Assembly (NCBI GenBank): GCA_903850335.1
Contig: CAINLJ010000223.1
Location: forward strand, 1-64,000
DNA from: an uncultured Bacteroidia bacterium
GTDB lineage: Bacteria > Bacteroidota > Bacteroidia > Bacteroidales > Prolixibacteraceae
Reading direction: 5' to 3'
DNA length: 64,000 nucleotides
Shown: piece after piece, positions 46,122 to 54,460 of the stretch
Position numbering within the stretch: position 1 is the stretch's first letter
Layout: every line of letters starts with the position of its first letter
The notes under the pieces: generated by a model
What the model was told of the DNA's origin: nothing
The model's database searches: none
The model's input: only the letters and a program-made list of their open reading frames with translations
Made by a program: the position numbers and the translations under genes

Positions 46122-47288
46122 TTAGATTTTTAATTTGATTTTTATTCTACCTAAAAATTCGGTTATTCCAATGATTATCAGCGCATATACAAATGATTTA
46201 AACAATCCTGGTATACCGGTTTTGATAAATGTTGGTAATGTAAAGGCAAAGGTTGCTAAACTGTAATAGATATAAGGAATGAGATAACAGGTAAGCGTTG
46301 AAGAGCCTGCAGGTTTTAGGAAATTAAACCATTTTGCCTTGCCATATAGATCTGCAACCAGATAGACAAAACCAAAAACACCCAGTGCTATTCCATTGCA
46401 TAGAAAAACCCAGGTGGGCGTAGCGTGAATTTTTGAAATGATGAAAAAGTTACGCAATCCAAATCCGGCAATAATCATAAGTATTCCTGCTGATAAGTAT
46501 ATAAAGGGAAGTTTGCGCTTCTGATCTGATGATCCTGCCCGGTCGTTAACAAGTGTGGCGAGTATACCGGCAAAGGCAAACCCTTCGAATGCCCCTCCAC
46601 CGGGTATGATCGTGCGAAACCAATGTGCCTGATCTGCAATGTTCAACATAGTAAACAGAACCCAGGTAAAAATTAATAACAGCTGCGATTTGTTTGCGAA
46701 AAGATAAATAGTAGAGGTGATAAGATAAGTCCAGCCAATTAAACCAAGAATGCCCCACCAGGAATGTGACATAGATCCTGTACCATCCTTACCACCTCTG
46801 AAAACCAGGTAAAGTGCAATTAAAATTAGAATGCCAAAAACTTGAAGACCAACATAAAGGTATTTTTTCCATGTTTCAGTTTTAGGATAAATATTCCATA
46901 TCAGGAAAAATGCTATTGTCATTATGATTTCAAAGACTTCCCGGCTGATGCCGGATGCAATAACATTCAAATGATCAATGTTAACAGTAAAATATCCCAT
47001 CACTAAAAGTGCCAGTGAGCGCAAAATAATATGTTTTAAGATCTTCAGCTGATTTTCCCCCTTCTTGAGCCTGTTGCGAATGGCATAGGGTATAGACATC
47101 CCCACGATAAAAAGAAAGCAAGGGAAAATAATATCAGAAAATCCCAAAAAATCCTGATCTGCTTTGGCATGTTCGAGCCATAAAGGAATGCCGGACAGTG
47201 TCCAGAAGTCATTCACAAATATCATTAACAACATGGTTATGCCACGAAAAATATCAATTGAGATGATACGGGTTTGATTGTTGTTCAT
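46122..47288 (-). CDS. DUF5009/HGSNAT-like acyltransferase membrane protein
   Basis: A 388-residue membrane protein with about ten helices. It opens with RIISIDIFRGITMLLMIFVND, the typical start of the COG4299 family, which includes the catalytic region of heparan-alpha-glucosaminide N-acetyltransferase. Further typical segments are DIIFPCFLFIVGMSIPYAIRNR and a terminal pair of helices. Family knowledge suggests transfer of an acetyl group across the membrane to an amino sugar. It sits 58 bases downstream of a GH20-like gene on the same strand, in keeping with glycosaminoglycan or chitin-oligomer use. Confidence 0.85.
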   Translation of the reverse strand: MNNNQTRIISIDIFRGITMLLMIFVNDFWTLSGIPLWLEHAKADQDFLGFSDIIFPCFLFIVGMSIPYAIRNRLKKGENQLKILKHIILRSLALLVMGYFTVNIDHLNVIASGISREVFEIIMTIAFFLIWNIYPKTETWKKYLYVGLQVFGILILIALYLVFRGGKDGTGSMSHSWWGILGLIGWTYLITSTIYLFANKSQLLLIFTWVLFTMLNIADQAHWFRTIIPGGGAFEGFAFAGILATLVNDRAGSSDQKRKLPFIYLSAGILMIIAGFGLRNFFIISKIHATPTWVFLCNGIALGVFGFVYLVADLYGKAKWFNFLKPAGSSTLTCYLIPYIYYSLATFAFTLPTFIKTGIPGLFKSFVYALIIIGITEFLGRIKIKLKI

Positions 47289-47346
47289 TATAAGTCCATT
47301 ATTCTTTGTATTTTTCTTGAAAAAGCAGGATCATTCCTTCATTTAT

Positions 47347-48456
47347 CTATATTTTTTCATTGTGTTTCCTGATGGTTTCAAATAATGTCTTAAAACAATT
47401 GCTTTGTGTGTTTTGTCCTGCTTTTGGATTCGTTTTACGTCCATAATATTCATCCATAAACGATCCTGCGCCACTCCAGATTGTTTGCATCATCCCCTGG
47501 AACCTCTCCTTCATCTCGGGTGTAGCTGCGACCCTGAACCGAAACATGTCTTCTGTCTGTTTAACTGCATTTTCCGGCATCCTCCAGGGACAAGTAATTA
47601 CGCTAAGGCCCTTAATTGCAAAATAAGCGGGTGTAAGGTCCGGGCGTTCATAATGCCAGTCACATATCATGACATCTTTATTTATCAGATCAACAGCACG
47701 GTATGTATTATTCATGCTTGCTTCCCACATGCCCATCCCTGTCGTCTTACCATCGATTAACCTGTCACCCCAAATCCAAAGCTGACGGTTTTTTAATGCA
47801 AGGTGATTACGAAGGAGGTTGACTTCACCGGCAAATAACTCAGCTTTATCTCTTCCTGAACATCGTGGACACTGATCTTCTCCGATATAAAATACCTCAT
47901 CCATGCCTGCATGAAATGCATCGGATTCAAAGGCATCACATATTTCGTCTATTAAGGCGAACACAATGGGATGAAGATCCGGATGAAGAGGGCAATAACT
48001 CTTGCAATACAGACCATCAGGATTTGGCCATTTGTATTTGTCCGGCATTTTTACCTTGGGAGTTTCATCAAACTGAGGATAAACACTTAGTAACCGGGTT
48101 GTCTTTGAAGCCCAGGATTGATGTCCGAGAAGATTTATCTGTGGTATAATGCGAATGTTATTTTTGCGACAGGTATTTACCATTTTTTTAACATCGTCCG
48201 GCGACAGAGATACTGAGTCGCTTAGTTCAGGATGACTGCTAAATTTGTAACTGTAATCGATCCTAAGAATCAGTGTGTTAACATTTCTGCTTGCTAATTC
48301 TTCTGCAATGAACTTGTTAAATTCTTCAATTTCTGATGGTTTAGGAGTTCCAATGCAAAAGCCCCTTACAGGCAGTGTCTCCTGTGCATAAACGGAATTC
48401 AAAATAAAACAAAAAAAGAGCAGGACACTCTTCAGGATAATTTTAGTCATTTTCAA
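47347..48456 (-). CDS. Secreted GH20-like glycoside hydrolase
   Basis: After a signal peptide (about residues 1-24, ending VYAQ) the 369-residue chain is a TIM barrel resembling GH20. The adjacent acid pair D186-E187 in FHAGMDEVFY takes the position of the GH20 catalytic Asp-Glu. IRIIPQINLLGHQSW matches the typical strand before it. It lacks the GH20b N-terminal domain of the enzyme at 1953 and is shorter. A distant GH20 member of unknown specificity is the best call. Co-transcribed with the DUF5009 gene. Confidence 0.78.
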   Translation of the reverse strand: MKMTKIILKSVLLFFCFILNSVYAQETLPVRGFCIGTPKPSEIEEFNKFIAEELASRNVNTLILRIDYSYKFSSHPELSDSVSLSPDDVKKMVNTCRKNNIRIIPQINLLGHQSWASKTTRLLSVYPQFDETPKVKMPDKYKWPNPDGLYCKSYCPLHPDLHPIVFALIDEICDAFESDAFHAGMDEVFYIGEDQCPRCSGRDKAELFAGEVNLLRNHLALKNRQLWIWGDRLIDGKTTGMGMWEASMNNTYRAVDLINKDVMICDWHYERPDLTPAYFAIKGLSVITCPWRMPENAVKQTEDMFRFRVAATPEMKERFQGMMQTIWSGAGSFMDEYYGRKTNPKAGQNTQSNCFKTLFETIRKHNEKI

Positions 48457-48548
48457 GGGTATATTTAGCGTTTGAATTGTAGGGTAAAGCTGGTTAAAAA
48501 TCTAAACATTAGCAAGAATAACAGGGCATAATGTTCTCCCAGTTTCTT

Positions 48549-48765
48549 ACCCTCAGTTTCGCTGAGGGTCATTTACATTTAACTCCTTTCGGAGTTGCTT
48601 ATAAATTGATAATTAAGCATTTAAATAAATAATTATCCATTTTCCAAAAACATATTATGCTTATTGCAATTATAATTCCACCAAAGGTGGAAAAATATTA
48701 ATGGCCCCCAATTTTTATTGGGGGTTAATGAACTGGTATAGAATTTCAACCCGAAGCGGGTTGAA
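48549..48765. repeat. Cluster of five short hairpins in a 525-base intergenic region
   Basis: Perfect stems at 48549-48569 (ACCCTCAG/CTGAGGGT), 48581-48596 (AACTCC/GGAGTT), 48676-48692 (TTCCACC/GGTGGAA), 48705-48724 (CCCCCAAT/ATTGGGGG) and 48745-48765 (TTCAACCCG/CGGGTTGAA). Loops are 3-5 bases and mostly T/C-rich on one strand. Arms differ but each is exactly self-complementary. The region 48457-48981 holds no gene that I accept. Confidence 0.7.
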
Positions 48766-48882
48766 TCCTTTCTGATTAGTTTTAATTAAGTCAATAATAA
48801 CCATTTTCGCTCTACTCACCGATTTCATTTGATAAGGTAACAAATCCACTTTAAGTGAATTGTAATCAGCATTTATTTCAAA

Positions 48883-48914
48883 CTTGCTAAAATTGTTTTT
48901 AAACGGTATATTTG
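48883..48914 (+). promoter_or_regulatory. Promoter of GAF histidine kinase
   Basis: CTTG (48883-48886), 20 bases, TATATTTG (48907-48914); the -7 box is exact. The ATG is 68 bases downstream. Confidence 0.45.
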
Positions 48915-48981
48915 AATGTTGAAGCATTATTTATTGTTAACTGAAATGGTTCAAAATCAGACCATGTAAAATACTCAAAAG

Positions 48982-50187
48982 ATGAGATTTCCCGATATAC
49001 CGGTAAACGAGGTGCAGAGACTGGAAGCTCTCAGGAGTTATTCAATATTAGACACAATGCCTGAACCCGAGTATGATGATATTACCTACCTGGCTTCCCA
49101 GATATGTAAAACCCCTATTTCGCTAATAAGCCTGATTGATAATAAAAGACAATGGTTTAAGTCTCATCATGGGCTTGACGCCACAGAAACTCCCAGAGAA
49201 TTAGCGTTTTGTGCACATGCTATCAATGACAAAAACAACATTCTGATCGTAGGAGATTCCCGTAAAGATGAGAGATTCTTTGATAATCCCTTAGTCACTG
49301 AAAACCCTCATGTGATTTTTTATGCCGGCATTCCATTGGTTGATAGGGATGGATATTCTTTGGGAACTCTATGTGTTATTGATAATCAGCCAAATACACT
49401 CGATAAATTTCAACTTAAAGCATTGGAGGCACTCTCAAATCAAATTATTAGCTTGTTTGAGTTACGAAAGAAATCGGCAGAACTGGAACTTAAAGCAATA
49501 GAGATTGAGGCTCAAAATCATGTTCTGGAGAAGTTTGCCGGCACTGCTGCTCATGATATAAAATCACCGCTTGCGACAATTGTAATGATCATAGATGTGA
49601 TCGAAAATCAATATGGTAAGCAGCTGGATAGTGAAGTGATGGACCTGATCGGGATGATAAATTCATCAGCACATTCACTAATTAAAATTATTGATGGAAT
49701 TCTAAATTATAGCCAAAATATAAAAGTATTGCTTGAAGAAAAAGAACAAATTAATGTTCAGGAATTAATCGACGGAATCATTCAGCTTATTGATCCCAAT
49801 AAAGAGGTTACTGTGAATATTTCTCCTGAATCGGATACCTACCTGTTTACAAACAAAATAGCTCTTGAACAGATTCTATTGAATCTGTTAGTCAATTCGA
49901 TAAAATATAACGATAAATCCGAAAAAACTATCTCTATCATCCTTGGGGAATCGAAAGACATGATAAGGTTTAATATTGTTGATAACGGACCCGGAATAAA
50001 GAATGAAGATCAGGAACGGATATTTGGTGTTTTTGAGACTACCTCTAACATAAGCAATACCGGAGACAAAGGAACCGGAATAGGACTAGCTACGGTTAAA
50101 TCGCTTGTCGAAGGATTAGGAGGTAAAATCCGATTACATTCTGTTCAAGGCCAAGGTGCAGATTTCGAATTTACCCTGCATAAATAA
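48982..50187 (+). CDS. GAF-domain sensor histidine kinase
   Basis: A soluble kinase of 401 residues. Residues 1-160 are a GAF domain of the common form that begins NEVQRLEALRSYSILDT and contains FAGIPLV-like and LGTLCVID motifs. A coiled-coil linker leads to HisKA with H191 in TAAHDIKSPL. The ATPase domain has N box EQILLNLLVNSIKY, G1 VDNGPGIKNEDQ and G2 GDKGTGIGLATVKSL. No membrane helix and no adjacent regulator gene. The signal sensed by the GAF domain is unknown. Confidence 0.92.
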   Translation: MRFPDIPVNEVQRLEALRSYSILDTMPEPEYDDITYLASQICKTPISLISLIDNKRQWFKSHHGLDATETPRELAFCAHAINDKNNILIVGDSRKDERFFDNPLVTENPHVIFYAGIPLVDRDGYSLGTLCVIDNQPNTLDKFQLKALEALSNQIISLFELRKKSAELELKAIEIEAQNHVLEKFAGTAAHDIKSPLATIVMIIDVIENQYGKQLDSEVMDLIGMINSSAHSLIKIIDGILNYSQNIKVLLEEKEQINVQELIDGIIQLIDPNKEVTVNISPESDTYLFTNKIALEQILLNLLVNSIKYNDKSEKTISIILGESKDMIRFNIVDNGPGIKNEDQERIFGVFETTSNISNTGDKGTGIGLATVKSLVEGLGGKIRLHSVQGQGADFEFTLHK

Positions 50188-50198
50188 TATTTACATTC

Positions 50199-50235
50199 AT
50201 ATCCACAGAATTTTCAATAACTATTCTGTGGATAT
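50199..50235. terminator. Bidirectional terminator between convergent genes
   Basis: A perfect 13-bp stem, ATATCCACAGAAT / ATTCTGTGGATAT, with an 11-base loop. It lies between the kinase stop at 50187 and the sugar-kinase stop at 50242. The stem is AT-rich and T-tracts are weak. Confidence 0.55.
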
Positions 50236-50241
50236 TGAGAA

Positions 50242-51345
50242 TTAATTTAAGCAACTTTCTCTGACAATCTCTTCCATTACGGATCTGTTCTCTTCAAGAA
50301 CTTCCAAATATCGGATTTGAGCCTTAGCTCTTACAAGATTATGTCCTTGATAATCAGTTTTATAATAAGTATCTCCATTTAAAAAGTCACAAAGGAAACG
50401 CATCCCTTGTTCCCATGCCATGTATCTGCATGAAAAGGCAAGATTATCTATTTCCGCCTGGATTAGAAACGATTTGGCTTCAGAAAGATAACCTTTCGCG
50501 AAAGCCTCATAAATCGGTTTATTGAAAGTGATTTTAGATAAATCCGGTTCATCTTCAGGAGCAGTATTTCCCAGAGTACGAATAGCATCGCCAAAATCAT
50601 AAAGTGCAGATCCAGGCATTACAGTGTCAAGATCAATGATACATAAAGTATTATTATCCTGATCAAAGAGAATGTTGTTGATCTTCGTATCATTATGAGT
50701 GATCCGTAAAGGTAATGTCTTGTCGTTGAGACCACGTTGTATGGAAGTCATTTCATTGCCACGATCCAGAATGCTTTTTATAAGCCATTGGTTGTCAGAT
50801 ACTCTTCCAGCTGCATCATTTGAAATTGCTGTCTGAAAGTCCTTAAGTCGTGACAGACCATTATGGAAATTTGGAATCGTTTCAATTAATAAATCCCCCG
50901 GAAGATCAGAAAGCTGCTCCTGAAAATGCCCGAAAGCCCGTGCTGCACTATAAGCCTGATCCGGTTTTTGAATATTCTCAACAACAACACAATCGGCAAT
51001 AAATAGAAATAAAGTCCAGAAATTTCCATCCTTATCATTCACATACATTTTCCCGTCTTTTGCAGGTATATAGGTCATAACCTTCCTGTTCACCTCACTA
51101 ACACCTGCTTTTTCCAGTTTATTCCGAATGTGATCTGTCGTGATTACAATATTTTTCATCATCCCCTCCACATCTTTGAAAATCTTATGATTCTTCCTTT
51201 GAAGTATATAATCGGGTGCATCTTCCGGAAGTGTTGACACAAGAAAGGTATCGTTGATATGACCCGTTCCGTAAGATGCGATACTCTTGATATTTAGGTT
51301 GATGTCAAAGTCTGAAACCAATTCTGAAAATAAAGGATTATTCAT
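50242..51345 (-). CDS. Aminoglycoside-phosphotransferase-fold sugar kinase (NahK-like)
   Basis: A 367-residue member of the APH/choline-kinase fold. The catalytic loop is RITHNDTKINNILFD, with the Brenner-type aspartate, and the metal-binding aspartate is in CIIDLDTVMPGSALYDFGD. Close Bacteroidota relatives are labelled N-acetylhexosamine 1-kinase or phosphotransferase. Its pairing with a sugar nucleotidyltransferase 57 bases upstream supports an anomeric kinase that makes HexNAc-1-phosphate for the partner, as in the NahK/GlmU-type salvage route. Substrate is inferred, not shown. Confidence 0.82.
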   Translation of the reverse strand: MNNPLFSELVSDFDINLNIKSIASYGTGHINDTFLVSTLPEDAPDYILQRKNHKIFKDVEGMMKNIVITTDHIRNKLEKAGVSEVNRKVMTYIPAKDGKMYVNDKDGNFWTLFLFIADCVVVENIQKPDQAYSAARAFGHFQEQLSDLPGDLLIETIPNFHNGLSRLKDFQTAISNDAAGRVSDNQWLIKSILDRGNEMTSIQRGLNDKTLPLRITHNDTKINNILFDQDNNTLCIIDLDTVMPGSALYDFGDAIRTLGNTAPEDEPDLSKITFNKPIYEAFAKGYLSEAKSFLIQAEIDNLAFSCRYMAWEQGMRFLCDFLNGDTYYKTDYQGHNLVRAKAQIRYLEVLEENRSVMEEIVRESCLN

Positions 51346-51402
51346 AAGTGTTGAGATTTTGGAAATGCTATATAAAGAATTTGAAGGTTTAATGACTGGT
51401 GA

Positions 51403-52302
51403 TCAGGACCAAAGATTGTTTGGATATTCTTCCTGGTCAATAAGCTCTTTAATACGTTGTTGAACAAAAGGCTTGTCCTCTCTGTAAGTAACACCAAACC
51501 ATGGTGAGTCACATTTTATAACTTTAGTACGAATTGTTCCGTTAACAATATTATCGTTGATTAACAAGGGTATAAAATATTCAGATTTCAATTCATTTCC
51601 ATTATTGATAAGAAATTCCTTAAATCCTTTATTCAGATAGTGAAACACGTTGGGTTTTAGTCCCCAGAAATTCATCGAAACCGGAGTGTTTTCCTCAAGT
51701 TTGAAACGTTGATCATCTTCGTAATAGAAAATTCCATCCGGATCTCTTTTAATCTTTGTTCTCTCAACCACAGTTGTAAGATTGTTCTCATCATCAGTAT
51801 TACATACACCGCGAGAAACGGTGCCAAATTCAGACAGGGTATTAACAACATTATAGCCGACCATCGAATATTCATTCTCATCAATAGATGTATTCAGGAA
51901 TTCAGCCATCACCTGGTAGGCCCTGCGTCCGTAAAAATCGTCTGCATTGATTACTGCCATTGGCTCATGAACAGCGCCTTCAGCCATTAAAGTGGCGTGA
52001 GCTGTGCCCCAGGGTTTTTCTCTTTCGGGATTAACAACTGATCCTTGAGGTATTTTGTCAAGTGACTGATAAACATATTCAACTTCTATCCGCTGACCAA
52101 GTTTAGGCTCAAATCTCGCCTTAAACTCTTCAGCAAAATCTGTTCGGATGACAAAAACAACCTTTCCAAATCCTGCCCTGATTGCATCATAAAGCGAATA
52201 ATCAATAATTGCCTCTCCATTCGGGCCTACTTCATCAAGTTGTTTTAGTCCACCGTATCGACTGCCCATTCCTGCCGCAAGAATTACCAAGGTTGGTTTC
52301 AT
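51403..52302 (-). CDS. Sugar-phosphate nucleotidyltransferase
   Basis: A Rossmann-like NTP-transferase of 299 residues. The nucleotide-binding signature LAAGMGSRYGGLKQLDEVGPNG is at the N-terminus. The metal aspartates lie in VINADDFYG, and the TVSRGVCN and VVERTKIKRD segments match the family often annotated as UDP-N-acetylglucosamine or glucose-1-phosphate nucleotidyltransferase-like. No left-handed helix domain is present, unlike GlmU. It is upstream of and co-transcribed with the NahK-like kinase and has an excellent promoter. Confidence 0.87.
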   Translation of the reverse strand: MKPTLVILAAGMGSRYGGLKQLDEVGPNGEAIIDYSLYDAIRAGFGKVVFVIRTDFAEEFKARFEPKLGQRIEVEYVYQSLDKIPQGSVVNPEREKPWGTAHATLMAEGAVHEPMAVINADDFYGRRAYQVMAEFLNTSIDENEYSMVGYNVVNTLSEFGTVSRGVCNTDDENNLTTVVERTKIKRDPDGIFYYEDDQRFKLEENTPVSMNFWGLKPNVFHYLNKGFKEFLINNGNELKSEYFIPLLINDNIVNGTIRTKVIKCDSPWFGVTYREDKPFVQQRIKELIDQEEYPNNLWS

Positions 52303-52385
52303 AAATGATTATATGGTTTTAAAAATCGTGTTAACTGAATATTTAATCCGAAGGATTCGTAAACTGCCCTTTTTAACGGGGCACA

Positions 52386-52416
52386 CAAAAATATCTAAAT
52401 TTACCTATTATTCAAA
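52386..52416 (-). promoter_or_regulatory. Promoter of the nucleotidyltransferase-kinase operon
   Basis: The minus strand reads TTTG, 19 bases, TATTTTTG, an exact match to the Bacteroidota consensus in sequence and spacing. The start codon is 84 bases further. Two small hairpins lie near the start and in the leader: TGCCC/GGGCA at 52365-52383 and AATCC/GGATT at 52345-52357. Confidence 0.62.
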
Positions 52417-52502
52417 GGGCAATTTATGTGTAATCTTCTATATCAGGTTTTCTTAAATTATCCTTTGTAAACGTAAAACCTTAATACCATGCCATTAAAT
52501 TG

Positions 52503-52510
52503 TATATTTG
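52503..52510 (+). promoter_or_regulatory. Promoter -7 element of the sugar permease gene
   Basis: TATATTTG, exact -7 match, 42 bases before the ATG. No -33 box at normal spacing. Confidence 0.35.
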
Positions 52511-52551
52511 ATCCGATTCAAATCCTGTTTAATTAATAATTCTTAGATATT

Positions 52552-53802
52552 ATGACTGACACAACTAAAACTGTTAATAAAGTGAACGGCTATATCGTTC
52601 CCTTGGCAATCATTGGTATATTGTTCTTTGTCATTGGATTTGGAGTGGGGATAAGTGGGATCCTGATTCCCTTTTTACAAAATGCTTTTTCGTTAACAAC
52701 ATCACAGTCTTATCTTGTAACCGCGGCAATATTTTCTGCTTTCGTCATCTTTGGCGCCCCTTCAGGCCTTTTAGTAAAAAAACTGGGTTACAAGCACACA
52801 ATGCTTATTGCTTTTTTCGTTATGGCTGCAGGAATGGTGTTGTTTGTCCCTTCTGCACATTTTAAGAGTTTTCCATTTTTTCTGCTTGCCTTATTCATTG
52901 GAGGAGTTGGTAACACGATACTACAGGCAGCGGTTAACCCATATGTTACTATTATTGGGCCTCCACAGAGTGCTGCAATGCGAATTTGCCTGATGGGAAT
53001 CATGAATAAAGCTGCCTGGTGGATTGGTCCGCTATTTTTGGGAATGTTTCTCGATATCCATAATGCTAAACTTGAAGATGTAACCTTACCCTTTTATCTG
53101 GTCGCCTTCATATTGGTAGCTTTAGGAATCTTCATTTATTTTGCCCCGCTTCCTGAAGTCAGGGCAACGGGAGAAGATGAGGAGACTGATGATACAGCAC
53201 AATCAATCACAGGCACAAAAACGAGTATTCTACAATTTCCACATTTATTGCTGGGTATTTTGGCGTTGTTCGTATACGTGGGTGTCGAAACCTTACCAAT
53301 GGCTTCAATGCTTGATTTTGCAAGATCTGTCTATCCTCAGTCAGATCTTACCGGATATGCTAAGTTTGTACCCATTGGATTGGTGACAGGGTACATTACA
53401 GGCATTCTGACAATACCAAAGATATTATCGCAAACAGTTGCTCTAAAACTCGTTACGATCCTTGGACTGACCTTCTCTGCCATGTTGATCTTTCTTCCAG
53501 GTTCAATAGGGATTTATTCTCTCGGCTTAATAGGGTTTGCTAATTCTCTTATTTGGCCGTCAATCTGGCCACTAGCTATCGCGGACCTTGGGAAATTTAC
53601 AAAAACAGGTGCCTCCCTTCTTGTTACAGGTATTGTTGGTGGTGGGGTAATACCTTTAATCTTTGGTGTATTAGCGGACAGTTTTAAGGGTGCAAACGCA
53701 GTTAGTTCAACACAAAACTTTCAAAATGCCTATTGGATATTCATTCCATGCTATCTGTATCTGATCTATTATGCATTTGCAGGACACAAAATCAGAAGAT
53801 AA
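52552..53802 (+). CDS. FucP-like sugar MFS transporter
   Basis: A 416-residue major facilitator with 12 predicted helices. It resembles the fucose/glucose/GlcNAc:H+ symporter branch (FucP, NagP): GFGVGISGILIPFLQNAFSL in helix 1, GAPSGLLVKKLGYKHTM between helices 2 and 3, and NTILQAAVNPYVTIIG in helix 4. It is divergent from the nucleotidyltransferase-kinase operon, so a shared substrate, probably an N-acetylated or other hexose, is a reasonable inference. Confidence 0.9.
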   Translation: MTDTTKTVNKVNGYIVPLAIIGILFFVIGFGVGISGILIPFLQNAFSLTTSQSYLVTAAIFSAFVIFGAPSGLLVKKLGYKHTMLIAFFVMAAGMVLFVPSAHFKSFPFFLLALFIGGVGNTILQAAVNPYVTIIGPPQSAAMRICLMGIMNKAAWWIGPLFLGMFLDIHNAKLEDVTLPFYLVAFILVALGIFIYFAPLPEVRATGEDEETDDTAQSITGTKTSILQFPHLLLGILALFVYVGVETLPMASMLDFARSVYPQSDLTGYAKFVPIGLVTGYITGILTIPKILSQTVALKLVTILGLTFSAMLIFLPGSIGIYSLGLIGFANSLIWPSIWPLAIADLGKFTKTGASLLVTGIVGGGVIPLIFGVLADSFKGANAVSSTQNFQNAYWIFIPCYLYLIYYAFAGHKIRR

Positions 53803-53827
53803 ACGAATAGATTAGTACCACTTCCTT

Positions 53828-54352
53828 TTACTTTTCAATTTCCTTGTACCAGCCGGCATACATGTGGTAATTGTTTGCAATCCTGTTTATTTCACCTTCC
53901 AGTAATTGGGGACTAATATCCTTAATCTTTTTGGCAGGAGATCCGGCATAAACAGCACCTGATTCAATAATCGTACCTTTTGTCACAACTGCTCCAGCGG
54001 CGATAATAGAATCACTATGAATTACCGAGTCATCGAGTATGACAGAATTAATTCCAATAAGCACATTATCATGAATTGTACAACCATGCACAACGGCACC
54101 ATGGGCAATTGTTACGTTGTTGCCTATAGTAGTTGGGGATTTTTCGTATGTTGCATGAATTACTGCATTATCCTGAATATTAACATTGTTACCGATCTTT
54201 ATGAAATTTACATCACCACGAAGCACAGCTCCATACCATACACTGCATCCAGCACCCAGCGTTGAGTCACCGATGATAACAGCAGTTTCAGCCAACCAGC
54301 AATCCTGTCCAAAAACAGGAGTTTTTCCACGAAGAGATTTTATTATAGCCAT
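53828..54352 (-). CDS. Gamma-class carbonic anhydrase family protein
   Basis: A left-handed beta-helix (hexapeptide repeat) protein of 174 residues. Zinc-ligand histidines fit the gamma-class pattern: one in DNAVIHATYE and two in IAHGAVVHGC. The N-terminal region (WYGAVLRGDVNFIKIGNNVNIQD) also matches the YrdA/PaaY/CaiE group. It may hydrate CO2 or serve another hydrolytic role. It is divergent from korA, whose product releases or fixes CO2. Confidence 0.88.
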   Translation of the reverse strand: MAIIKSLRGKTPVFGQDCWLAETAVIIGDSTLGAGCSVWYGAVLRGDVNFIKIGNNVNIQDNAVIHATYEKSPTTIGNNVTIAHGAVVHGCTIHDNVLIGINSVILDDSVIHSDSIIAAGAVVTKGTIIESGAVYAGSPAKKIKDISPQLLEGEINRIANNYHMYAGWYKEIEK

Positions 54353-54460
54353 TCGATTAAAAATGTTTAAATTTGCACTCCAAAATTGGTGTCTCCAAAA
54401 TTAATATTAAGCACATAATATTCTACAATAAATACGGGTATAAATTATTATTTTAATTTT

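Noticed and set aside
48715-48927. 70-residue minus-strand ORF
   Set aside because: It translates directly through two of the short hairpins, has no recognisable domain, and lies in the intergenic repeat region. The upstream -7 box on the other strand belongs to the kinase gene.
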